Part shown: positions 16,056 to 24,103 of the stretch, one piece after another
Numbering within the stretch: position 1 is the first letter of the stretch
Layout of the letters: each line of letters begins with the position of its first letter
DNA from: Gammaproteobacteria bacterium
Lineage (GTDB): Bacteria; Pseudomonadota; Gammaproteobacteria; Burkholderiales; Nitrosomonadaceae
Assembly: GCA_015709615.1 (NCBI GenBank)
Contig: CP054179.1
Span: forward strand, 1,860,001-1,924,000
Length of the DNA stretch: 64,000 nt
Direction of reading: 5' to 3'
Notes under the pieces: model-generated
Databases searched by the model: none
Told to the model about the DNA's origin: nothing
The model's input: the letters and a program-made list of their open reading frames with translations, nothing else
Made by a program: the position numbers and the translations under genes

Positions 16056-19000
16056 TCAACATGATCTTTTGGTCAAATCGATTCCGATGACTGTTATGTC
16101 ATCAACTTCCGGAAATTCCGGAGAAATGTGCTGCCTCTGCTTCTGCAGAGCTTCAACCAGCCCGATGAAATCCAGTCGACCACTGTCATGGATTTCCCAA
16201 TGATGTTGTTCACCTCGATACACGAGAACGAAAATACCTCGGTTAGATCGACTGTCCCGCAAGTAGTCGCCGCAAAGCTGATTCTCAAGTCGCTCAAATA
16301 GCTTCGGCCCGCTCCAGTTATCCGCAAGTTTGAGTTCAACAGGAACAGGGCCATCAAAGCTCATTCCCTGGAATCTCAGGTCAATCCTCTTGGCGTCGGC
16401 CAACTCTTCTTCTTGAGGAATGGAATAACGCCCAGATGCCTTCTCACGCAACTCTCGTCCAATGAACTTACGCATCTCGGTTTCGAGCCTAACTTCTTTT
16501 AGAATGCTGGCAATGCTACTGTCGCCGTGCTCCAAGTCGTGCTTGAGATCCTCAAGCCGAAAAACAGCCAATTCATACAATTCTTTATGATTGCTCGGGG
16601 TGCGTTCTAATTGATCGTTAAATTCTTTTACTTGCTCAGGCTTCCAGGTCCCGATATCGCCGTCTTGTTCGGCTTTTGTTTTTGCTTGAAGTATCACCCA
16701 TTGCCGGGATTCTTTGTTTGGATGTGTCTCAGCAATTTCCCTCAGTGCTTGAAATGATTCTTTACCGGGAATTTGATTCAGTAACTTGAACAAATTGTTC
16801 CGTGCATCTTGCGCATCATCTCTTAATCCGGGTGAATAAACGCCTTTTCCAGCACGGTCGATGTCGTCTTCACGGCGAATATATTTGTGCATCAGCAGAT
16901 AAAGTGATTTCAAATGTTTCGGCGTTTTGAATGCCTGCCGCACCACAGAGCTATCAGTCCTACGTCCTCCCAGCAGTTGGGTAACAAAAATCATCGCGAA
17001 CAAAGTTTGTTGCTTCGGATCGGATATCGACTCAATTCGGGCAATGAGCGCTGACATTGCTTCATCGGGTGTAACGCTCATCCATACGGCAAACCAACGT
17101 GCCACATGATCCCACTCAGTCAAATTGTGGCATTTTTGAGAAGCCAACGCTTCAATTTGATTATCTGTTAATGACGAGCCTTCAACGATCTTAAGCAGTC
17201 TATCGAGGTTAGTCAGATTCTTTGGCTCCATGCCATTCAGCAGATCATACAATGCCGGTGCGATTTGAACCCAAGCCCACTGTCCTGTCCAGCTCAAATC
17301 GCTGATGATGTAATGCGTTTCAGCTTCCGGTGTTTCTATCGACAATTCATAGCGGATTTCTTGCATGAGAAAATTGCTTACAAGCTGCGGGTATGTTTCG
17401 AAAAGCCGAGGGAACCAAAGCGGAAAACCATTCAACTCAAAGCTCGCGTATCTGCAAGCCAACTCAACTTCATCGGGATTCAAATGCTTCGGCCAATCTT
17501 TAGTTTCACGGGTCTCAATTTCAAGACCAACCAATCCAATAATGACTTCGTAAGTTGTTTTATTGAACGGTGCGCCTTCTGATCGTAATTTCGGTTTGTA
17601 ATGCCGCCAAAAACAAACAGTGCCATCGCGATAAAATCGCGCGACTTTTTCCCCATACTCGGGTATCAGCACTCGCCAGTTATAATCGGTCCAGCGATTC
17701 GTTGAATTTTTCGTTTTCCTGGTTTGATCGAAAAGATACAGCAAATTATTTGTGAGAATTCCGGGACTCTCACGAAGCGCGGCTGAAGCTTCGTTAAGTT
17801 TCTCGTTAAAGTATTCCTTCCAGTCCGCCAGATTTTTTTCTTGTTGCTTTTGGTAAGTCTTATGCTGCCTGTTCCATTTCGATTCTTCTTGTTTCAGACG
17901 TCGATAAATTAAATCTTGTGCAGGAGGCTTTAAATAAGAACTAAGGCGCTCGGATAGCTCCTTACTGTCAGCAACCAGTTTTTTCAGTTGCCTACGCCAG
18001 ACAGCTGGCCGACCAGCTTTTTTGTAAAGATCAAAAGCCAATGACAAAGCAACCAATCGATCATCTAGAAACGCTCGATTAGAAATTTCTTCGGTAATAG
18101 ATTCAAAATCGCTTTCCTCGAATCGCCAGAACGGCCGGAATGGAACTTGATAAAATTCGGTCAACCGTTCCCCATTGCGTTTATCTCTGGCATTTCTGGA
18201 CTTTCGCACTTCGAACCAAAATAACGCGCTATTCAATTCTTTCCACGCAGGAATCAGATTTGAAAACTCTGCCTTGAAATCAGATGAGCGGTTGATTTCG
18301 TATTCACGTACAGAAGGCAGTTTATAGAGAATTTCGAGTGCATGCGGTTTGAGTGAGGCAGGATGACGAATCGAAATCAATCGTTCAACTGCCTTGCAGG
18401 CCGGTGCAATCAACCACTGAAATTGCTCGGATATTTCGCAGAACCACTGCTCAATTACCGGCGGCAAATCCAGTAATTTGTTAAAGCTTTCAATAATTTT
18501 AGGTAGCAGTTCGATGTCTGCCTCTTCAACAAACGCTGTTAAGTTGTGAAGCAAATTGTCACCATAATAATTTTCAACCGGCTGAAGCTTTTCTAAACCT
18601 GCCAATAGCCAAGTTAGCGCCTGTTCAGTGGGTTTCCTTCCTTCAACAAGCTCGGCAAGCCATTCACGGTTAAGTTTTGGTGCTTCGGTTAGAAAATTTT
18701 GACAGATATGCTCTTGATCTTCTTTGGAACCGATTGCCTTGATGGCTCTGAACGCCACGATGCGCACATAACGCTCCGCCTGAGGATTGAGCGCAACCTC
18801 CATGACTTCCTGCCGCGCACCTTCAAGCTGTCCGATCCATACCATGCGAAGCAGGAATGCCTTCAAGTCGTCATTATTGGCATATTCCCGGAGCAATGCC
18901 AGCACGTCATCGGTCAGATCGGGGCCTGCAAATCGCTGCACTGCTGCTTCGTCTCGCATGCTGCGCCCGGTTGTATTACTGGCCATTTGTTCGCAGACAT

Positions 19001-20381
19001 CGCGTAGCACACTCCGGCGCACTGCTACTGGTAATCGACTCGGATCGCCTCCTTCAAAAAGGATTTCCGGCGCCAGTTTGCGGACACGGTCTCCGATTTT
19101 CTCGTCCCAAAGGATCAACCAAGGCAAGATAGGACGTAGCGTGGGAGCGACAATATCCAAACCGTACTGATTGCGAAAGAATAATGCTTCGATATTCCGC
19201 CGCGATGTTTCGCGCTTGAGCAATCCGCCAAACCACTCGGAGGTTAAGTATTCCCGTACCGAACGATGATGAAAGCGCACCGTGCCATAAATCGCTTCAT
19301 CGAAAATTGGCAATGACAACAGTGTCGATTGATCCTTGCTATTCCAATCCGGCAGTACGGATCGAACATCGATTCCTTTGGAATTAGCGCTACCGTCCGG
19401 AACCTTGATTGTTGATTCACGCATCAGTGTCGCTGCTGCTGCCAGTAACCTTGCTCCCTGTCGAGCACGCTCTACCGAAAGCGGACTGACATCGGCGCGA
19501 TCCGGGTCGCGCTCAGTTAATCTGCGTTCGATGCTGTTTTGCATGATCTCGAAACGGCTCCCGATTTGGTTATGATCTAGCCAGAATCCGATTAATTCCT
19601 CCAAGTCCTGAGGACGTGCTGTAAACGACCACGCATCCGCGCGTTCCACTGCATCGAGAAAAGCCTTGCTATCTGCTATTCCTCGCGCTTTGACAAAAAC
19701 TTCGATTTGATCGGATGCGAGATCATCCAGTGCAACGATCCTGAAGATCGAAGATGTTTCACCACGTGAATCTTGCTGGGTTTGAATATTGCTATCGGGT
19801 GCAATATCGTCATCAGATTCAATATTTTTCGTCTGTAGGCTGCTTGCGGATGTATGAAGTCTTGCATAAGGAAGCCAAGTTTCGCAGTAAGTTAAATCGG
19901 TCTCGGGTCGCCACGCTGTTGTTCGGCTGGTGATGACAATATGTACTCGATCTTTTGCGATACTGATTTGTTTACTTAATTTGCGAATCGCGAGTTCAAA
20001 GTCGCGAGGGTCTTGAAGACGTGCCTCATCTACCGAATCGAGAAAAAGCCACCCTTCGTTGCTCGATGTTAACCACGCAACAAATTCTTTGTAACTTCCT
20101 TCTTCAAAAGAATCTTCAAAATGGTCAGCAACATGTTCCAGGCGAAGAAAAAGCGCTGATTTTTCTTCGCTTCTAAGTGAACGTGCAATGTTACGGATTT
20201 CGGTCGTTTTGCCCGAACCGGCTTCGGATAAAACAACCAAGCGGCGCTCTTGAATCAGATCCGACCAGCGCAGGCGCTTATCAGCAGGAAGCCATTGACT
20301 GAAGTCCGTGTCATCACTCTCATTCGCCTCTTTCGGCAGATCACGAAAAGTCCTATTCAGCTCTACAAAATCGTTTGCCAT
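16056..20381 (-). CDS. NACHT-type STAND NTPase with C-terminal PD-(D/E)XK-like nuclease domain
   Basis: The protein has 1441 residues. Walker A is SEAGSGKTTEI (residues 52-62), Walker B is WLFLDSVDEA (111-120), and an ITSRTTAW sensor-type motif is at 150-157, an arrangement typical of NACHT NTPases. A winged-helix-like VRFHHRSVREYL comes near residues 370-385. Residues about 400-1300 are helical, HEAT-like, with a charged coiled coil near 850-890. The last 120 residues show RIDLRF (D1334), VPVELKLA (E1349, K1351), RLENQLCGDYL (Q1368) and GIFVLVY, the pattern of PD-(D/E)XK nucleases. It resembles bacterial NLR-like defence proteins but has the effector-like domain at the C terminus. Base composition looks AT-richer than its neighbours, which fits acquisition. 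There is no partner gene next to it. ATG 20381 has only a weak ribosome site. Confidence 0.85.
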   Translation of the reverse strand: MANDFVELNRTFRDLPKEANESDDTDFSQWLPADKRLRWSDLIQERRLVVLSEAGSGKTTEIRNIARSLRSEEKSALFLRLEHVADHFEDSFEEGSYKEFVAWLTSSNEGWLFLDSVDEARLQDPRDFELAIRKLSKQISIAKDRVHIVITSRTTAWRPETDLTYCETWLPYARLHTSASSLQTKNIESDDDIAPDSNIQTQQDSRGETSSIFRIVALDDLASDQIEVFVKARGIADSKAFLDAVERADAWSFTARPQDLEELIGFWLDHNQIGSRFEIMQNSIERRLTERDPDRADVSPLSVERARQGARLLAAAATLMRESTIKVPDGSANSKGIDVRSVLPDWNSKDQSTLLSLPIFDEAIYGTVRFHHRSVREYLTSEWFGGLLKRETSRRNIEALFFRNQYGLDIVAPTLRPILPWLILWDEKIGDRVRKLAPEILFEGGDPSRLPVAVRRSVLRDVCEQMASNTTGRSMRDEAAVQRFAGPDLTDDVLALLREYANNDDLKAFLLRMVWIGQLEGARQEVMEVALNPQAERYVRIVAFRAIKAIGSKEDQEHICQNFLTEAPKLNREWLAELVEGRKPTEQALTWLLAGLEKLQPVENYYGDNLLHNLTAFVEEADIELLPKIIESFNKLLDLPPVIEQWFCEISEQFQWLIAPACKAVERLISIRHPASLKPHALEILYKLPSVREYEINRSSDFKAEFSNLIPAWKELNSALFWFEVRKSRNARDKRNGERLTEFYQVPFRPFWRFEESDFESITEEISNRAFLDDRLVALSLAFDLYKKAGRPAVWRRQLKKLVADSKELSERLSSYLKPPAQDLIYRRLKQEESKWNRQHKTYQKQQEKNLADWKEYFNEKLNEASAALRESPGILTNNLLYLFDQTRKTKNSTNRWTDYNWRVLIPEYGEKVARFYRDGTVCFWRHYKPKLRSEGAPFNKTTYEVIIGLVGLEIETRETKDWPKHLNPDEVELACRYASFELNGFPLWFPRLFETYPQLVSNFLMQEIRYELSIETPEAETHYIISDLSWTGQWAWVQIAPALYDLLNGMEPKNLTNLDRLLKIVEGSSLTDNQIEALASQKCHNLTEWDHVARWFAVWMSVTPDEAMSALIARIESISDPKQQTLFAMIFVTQLLGGRRTDSSVVRQAFKTPKHLKSLYLLMHKYIRREDDIDRAGKGVYSPGLRDDAQDARNNLFKLLNQIPGKESFQALREIAETHPNKESRQWVILQAKTKAEQDGDIGTWKPEQVKEFNDQLERTPSNHKELYELAVFRLEDLKHDLEHGDSSIASILKEVRLETEMRKFIGRELREKASGRYSIPQEEELADAKRIDLRFQGMSFDGPVPVELKLADNWSGPKLFERLENQLCGDYLRDSRSNRGIFVLVYRGEQHHWEIHDSGRLDFIGLVEALQKQRQHISPEFPEVDDITVIGIDLTKRSC

Positions 20382-20590
20382 GAGAGATCAGGAATCGCAT
20401 TTTTCATAATCAATGAGGCTGCATTGTATTTTAATTATTTGTAATTTTATCGAGAATCTTGTTTTTTATGGAAACATGGGTCGTTACTCTTGTAGAGATT
20501 GTTTATGCAAATAATAAGAATAAGTTTTTCTGATCAGAAATCTCAGATTTTCTGAGGAAGATCATAGAATTTATATGGTTATAGGTTCGG

Positions 20591-22183
20591 TTAATTAAAA
20601 ACTGGCAATTGCTGATATTGTCGTTCATAGCGTTGAGCTTTGGCTTGATCCCCGGCTTCTCTCGCTGCTTGCGCTGCGCGGTATAGCGCGTTGCGGCGGT
20701 TCGGGGTGCGTTGCAGAGAGGCTTCCAGTTCCTGCAAGGCGGCGGCCGGTTGGTTCAGCGTCAGCAACAGTTCGCCGAGCAATTCCCTGGCTGGGATGAC
20801 GGCGCCGGGAGTGACGTTGTCTTTTTCGGTCGAATCTTCCAAAGCGGCGGATGCGCGCATCAACCGCAATGCTTCTTCGTTCCGGTTCTCGGCAGCGGCG
20901 ATCCAGGCGGCAACGGCCAGGCGTTGAATTTCGATTTGACCGGCCGTGTAGTGTTTTTGGGCTGAACGATCGAGATCGCGCAATGCTTCCAGCCTTTGCA
21001 GACTGTCTTTCGCATCGGTGACGTTGCCGGTTTTGGCCGCGCCTAGACCTCTGGCAAAATGGATGATCGCTTCGCACCAGCCGAATTGCTGCCACGGGAA
21101 ATCAGCCGGATGAAGGTGCAGTTTCGCTGCTCCGTGCCAATCACCGCGTTCAACCGTATAACGCGCCGGGATGGCGGCGTAGGCATAGGCTACCGTGGTA
21201 TTGGACGGTTGCGCGTTGCCGATGGCTTGCACTTGTTGCACGATGTCCCATGCTTTGCCCGTTTCACCCAGTTGCAAATAGGCGTACAGCATATAATCCA
21301 TGAAGTGAAAGCGCTGATCCCAGTTATTGCTCGACGCGTGCTGCCGGGCGTGTTCCTGCGCGGCCTGGTCCGCCGCCAGATTCGATTGCGCCGCATCTTG
21401 CCATTGCCCCAGGCGGATAAAAATATGCGACGGCATATGCAGCGCGTGCGGCACGGCCGGTGCGATTTGCGTGTATGCCCGGGCGGCATCGAGTCCGAGT
21501 TCCGCCAGCTCGGGATAATCGCTGCTGTGAATGATGTAATGCGCGACACCGGGGTGCTGCGGTTCATCTTTCAAAACACGTTGCAGCAATTGCAGTGCTT
21601 GTTTTTGCTTGACGAAAGTTTTGTCGTCCGGCGCGGCATTCGAAATCAGCGCCAGCGCATAAAACACCGCAGCTTCATGATCATCGGGAAATTCTGTGAC
21701 GATACGCTTCATCGCTTGTTCGTACGCCAGCTTGCGGCTGCTGTAGTCGTTGCTGTCATCCAGCGGATATAAAGTGGCCGCGGCATTCAAATAAGCTTTT
21801 TCCCGGGCAGTTTTGATAGTTAGCAATTTCGTTTGCGAGATGGCGCTGCGCCCTTGTTGCAATTCCGAAGCGGACGGTGTCGTCGCCCATAACTGCTGGT
21901 AAAGACTCATGGCAATACCCCAATAACCCATGGCGCAATTGGGATCCGTGACGGTGACCTGGCGGAAAGTTTTTTCCGCTTCGTCGTACCAGAACGAATG
22001 CAGCATCGCGACTGCCTGGTTGAATTGCACTTGTGCGGCGGGTGTGCAGGAAACCGGGAAATGCACCTTGCCGAGTTTTTGCTGATCAAGGCCGCCGCCA
22101 TGGTGATGATTGCCGTCGGCGGTTGCCGCTCCGGCCAGTAACAGCAGGATTGCTAAAATAAAAAAACGTATCAGAAATGTCAT
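20591..22183 (-). CDS. Exported TPR protein in CueR operon
   Basis: This 530-residue protein has a signal peptide (FLIRFFILAILLLLAGAATA) followed at once by a His-rich GNHHHGGG, a plausible metal-binding tip. Then come several tetratricopeptide-like repeats, with VQFNQAVAMLHSFWYDEAEK, NCAMGYWGIAMSLYQQ, VPHALHMPSHIFIRLGQW and a final LLTLNQPAAALQELEASL. Similar periplasmic proteins are known from many genomes without a firm function. Its ATG overlaps the cueR stop (ATGA) and is preceded by GAGGAGA, so it is translationally coupled to the copper-type regulator. A role in copper or metal stress is inferred. Confidence 0.82.
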   Translation of the reverse strand: MTFLIRFFILAILLLLAGAATADGNHHHGGGLDQQKLGKVHFPVSCTPAAQVQFNQAVAMLHSFWYDEAEKTFRQVTVTDPNCAMGYWGIAMSLYQQLWATTPSASELQQGRSAISQTKLLTIKTAREKAYLNAAATLYPLDDSNDYSSRKLAYEQAMKRIVTEFPDDHEAAVFYALALISNAAPDDKTFVKQKQALQLLQRVLKDEPQHPGVAHYIIHSSDYPELAELGLDAARAYTQIAPAVPHALHMPSHIFIRLGQWQDAAQSNLAADQAAQEHARQHASSNNWDQRFHFMDYMLYAYLQLGETGKAWDIVQQVQAIGNAQPSNTTVAYAYAAIPARYTVERGDWHGAAKLHLHPADFPWQQFGWCEAIIHFARGLGAAKTGNVTDAKDSLQRLEALRDLDRSAQKHYTAGQIEIQRLAVAAWIAAAENRNEEALRLMRASAALEDSTEKDNVTPGAVIPARELLGELLLTLNQPAAALQELEASLQRTPNRRNALYRAAQAAREAGDQAKAQRYERQYQQLPVFN

Positions 22184-22596
22184 CGTAGTTCTCCTCGTGG
22201 TGCGCTATCGTCACCGGCCAGATTGTCAAGAATGGGGCATTGCGGGCGTTCGTCGCCGTGGCAATGCGCGATCAATTGCGTTAATGCGTGCGCGATTGTT
22301 TGCAACTCGGCGATGCGTGCTTGCAGATCGCTCAGGTGCGCGCTTGCTAATTCTTTCACTTCGCGCGCCGGCCGTTGCCGATCTTGCCATAGCGATAACA
22401 GTTTCTTGATTTGCGCCGTGCTGAAACCGGCAGTCCGCGCCCGGCGGATGAAACGCAAAGTATTAATGTCGCGCTCATCGTAACGGCGATAGCCGGAATA
22501 AGCACGTGCCGCTTTAGGAATAAGTCCCGTCGTCTCGTAATGACGGATCATTTTTGCCGATACGCCGGATGCGCTTGCTGCTTGTCCGATGTTCAT
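22180..22596 (-). CDS. cueR: CueR-like MerR-family copper-responsive regulator
   Basis: The protein is 138 residues from the ATG at 22596, which has GAGGATAAA upstream and matches the usual start MNIGQAA; an in-frame start 18 codons earlier is unlikely. The DNA-binding part has ASGVSAKMIRHYETTGLIP and YSGYRRYDERDINTLRFI. The metal loop is HCHGDERPQCPIL, two cysteines separated by seven residues as in CueR, which binds Cu(I). MerR-type regulators twist promoters with a 19-bp spacer, and just such a promoter lies upstream of this operon (23090-23120). It is flanked by a DUF4396 gene (10-bp gap) and the TPR gene (4-bp overlap). Confidence 0.9.
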   Translation of the reverse strand: MNIGQAASASGVSAKMIRHYETTGLIPKAARAYSGYRRYDERDINTLRFIRRARTAGFSTAQIKKLLSLWQDRQRPAREVKELASAHLSDLQARIAELQTIAHALTQLIAHCHGDERPQCPILDNLAGDDSAPRGELR

Positions 22597-22606
22597 TTTA
22601 TCCTCA

Positions 22607-23008
22607 TCAATGATGACTGTGTGCCAGCGCATGGCCGCGTCCATGTGCAATCAGCCAGCGGTTAAGCGGAAAAGCGGCGGCACCGGCGATTACCAGCGCG
22701 GTGAAGAGACTGTCCCAGAATAACACCGAATCAAGCGGTGCCGCCATCACTCCTGGAATGATCACCATCACTAGATTATCGGCGATTTCCATGATAGCGA
22801 TCGAAGCGGTATCCGCAGCGAGCGCAATTTTCAGTGCTGCCCGGAGCGGATAGCCGGCCCGCAGAATGGGCAGCATGGTAAGCGCATAGCCGGAAAGAAA
22901 CGCGAGTCCGGTGGCCAGAACGATTGTTTTCGCAGCGCTCCATTGCAAAGTTGTTCCAATCACCATTCCGGCCACTTTGCCGATGGCGCATCCCATTAAG
23001 CAGTGCAA
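22607..23008 (-). CDS. DUF4396 membrane protein (N terminus uncertain, likely frameshifted)
   Basis: This four-helix inner-membrane protein contains LHCLMGCAIGKVAGMVIG, LATGLAFLSGYALTMLPIL, ALAADTASIAIMEIADNLVM and a His-rich end (HGRGHALAHSHH), all typical of DUF4396 proteins, whose function is not established. The coordinates use the first usable start, a TTG at 23008, which has no ribosome site. A well-placed GGGAG and ATG lie at 23054 in another frame, encoding MTSHSHT then a stop. Adding one CA unit in the CACACAC tract (23035-23041) would join this to NHTAAIATLHCLMGC. First gene of the cueR operon. Confidence 0.75.
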   Translation of the reverse strand: MHCLMGCAIGKVAGMVIGTTLQWSAAKTIVLATGLAFLSGYALTMLPILRAGYPLRAALKIALAADTASIAIMEIADNLVMVIIPGVMAAPLDSVLFWDSLFTALVIAGAAAFPLNRWLIAHGRGHALAHSHH

Positions 23009-23089
23009 AGTAGCGATGGCGGCTGTGTGATTAAGTGTGTGAATGGCTTGTCATAAACGACTCCCGAGTCATTTGTTAAAGGAGTCCAG

Positions 23090-23120
23090 ATACTAAACCT
23101 TGCGATCATTGGAAGGCCAA
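23090..23120 (-). promoter_or_regulatory. MerR/CueR-type promoter of the DUF4396-cueR-TPR operon
   Basis: On the minus strand a -35 TTGGCC and a -10 TAGTAT are separated by 19 bp. The spacer begins TTCC and ends AAGGTT, so CCTTCC-N7-GCAAGG forms the dyad. This layout (TTGACC-TTCC...AAGGTT-TA) is that of the E. coli copA promoter controlled by CueR, and CueR is encoded in the operon it drives. Confidence 0.75.
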
Positions 23121-23184
23121 GCATGCGATTGCAATTTCCCGGCAACCGTTTATTGCAACCTGGAAGATACTCGACTACAATGCG

Positions 23185-23199
23185 TGCAACATTGTTGCA
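23185..23199. promoter_or_regulatory. Palindromic operator, candidate Zur/Fur-family box
   Basis: TGCAAC-ATT-GTTGCA is a perfect 6-3-6 palindrome ending 11 bp before the Fur-family start codon. The 6-3-6 architecture is that of Zur-type boxes, so autoregulation is likely. The bases differ from the enterobacterial Zur consensus. Confidence 0.55.
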
Positions 23200-23210
23200 T
23201 TTATCTCAGT

Positions 23211-23633
23211 ATGTCTCATCAATTTCATCATAGCGCAGAAGATTTGATCCGGCACAACGGCGGAAAGGTAACCACGGGCAGAGTCGGAATCCTGGCTATT
23301 TTGCTTGCCGAGCAGCATGCTATCACCCACCGGGAAATCGAGCAGCGCCTGCCGCAAACCTTGCAATTGGACCGGGTGACTTTGTATCGCGTGCTGGAAT
23401 GGCTGGCCGGGAAAAATCTGATCCACAAAGTGAGCAGTGGCGACCGGGTGTGGCGCTATCATGCCAACCGCGATGTGTCATCGCATCAGCACGCGCATTT
23501 TAAATGCACCGGTTGCGCGCAAGTAATTTGCTTGGAAACATTGCCGGTGGAACGCGATTGGTCGTTGCCGGCCGGTTACCGTTTCCAGGAAATTGAACTG
23601 ACCGTGAAAGGTCTTTGCGCCAACTGCTGCTGA
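23211..23633 (+). CDS. Fur-family metalloregulator, probably Zur
   Basis: The protein is 140 residues from the ATG at 23211; an upstream in-frame start would cover the palindromic operator and is rejected. The winged helix includes THREIEQRLPQTLQLDRVTLYRVLEWL. The metal part has HQHAHFKCTGCAQVICLE and the C-terminal CANCC, giving two CxxC pairs for structural zinc. A zinc role is inferred because two coupled genes follow, ending in a ZnuD-like outer-membrane receptor. It is divergent from the cueR operon across a shared control region of about 200 bp. No good Shine-Dalgarno is seen. Confidence 0.82.
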   Translation: MSHQFHHSAEDLIRHNGGKVTTGRVGILAILLAEQHAITHREIEQRLPQTLQLDRVTLYRVLEWLAGKNLIHKVSSGDRVWRYHANRDVSSHQHAHFKCTGCAQVICLETLPVERDWSLPAGYRFQEIELTVKGLCANCC

Positions 23634-23635
23634 CC

Positions 23636-23950
23636 ATGATACGCAAAAGCTTCTTTCTCTTTCTGACATTGGCTTTATTGGCTGTGCCGGTATTTTTGAT
23701 GGCGCACGCATTCACGCATTATGCGCAAACCGATGTGCTGGAAAGCGCCGGAAGCGAAAATGATGCCGGCGTGGATCTGGATGAGATTTGCTTCGATTGT
23801 ATTGCGCTGACTGCGCTCAATTTTATTTTAATCGCGCCGGGATTGTGTCTATGCAATTCGGCAATCCGCCGCCGCTTGTCATTATTCGTACCGCAACCTC
23901 ATGCGCAAGGCAATGCGCTTCCCTATTTCTCGCGCGCGCCGCCACTGTAG
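23636..23950 (+). CDS. Small membrane protein between Zur and TonB receptor
   Basis: This 104-residue protein starts 3 bp after the regulator stop. It has a hydrophobic N-terminal segment (SFFLFLTLALLAVPVFLMAHAF), an acidic middle with ICFDCIAL, and a second hydrophobic stretch (LNFILIAPGLCL). The paired cysteines and the position before a metal receptor suggest a part in metal uptake, but I recognise no family with certainty. Confidence 0.6.
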   Translation: MIRKSFFLFLTLALLAVPVFLMAHAFTHYAQTDVLESAGSENDAGVDLDEICFDCIALTALNFILIAPGLCLCNSAIRRRLSLFVPQPHAQGNALPYFSRAPPL

Positions 23951-24103
23951 CTTCTTCGATTCCTCAAGCGGTTAATCCAAGTCTGACTTCGTATCGCACA
24001 GTCGATTGATTGTTGCGATCTATTTTGTTTGCTTGCGATTGATCAGCTTCATTGGTGCAACCCAGTTGCACGACTGACACCCATATCGAATGAGGCAAGC
24101 CCA

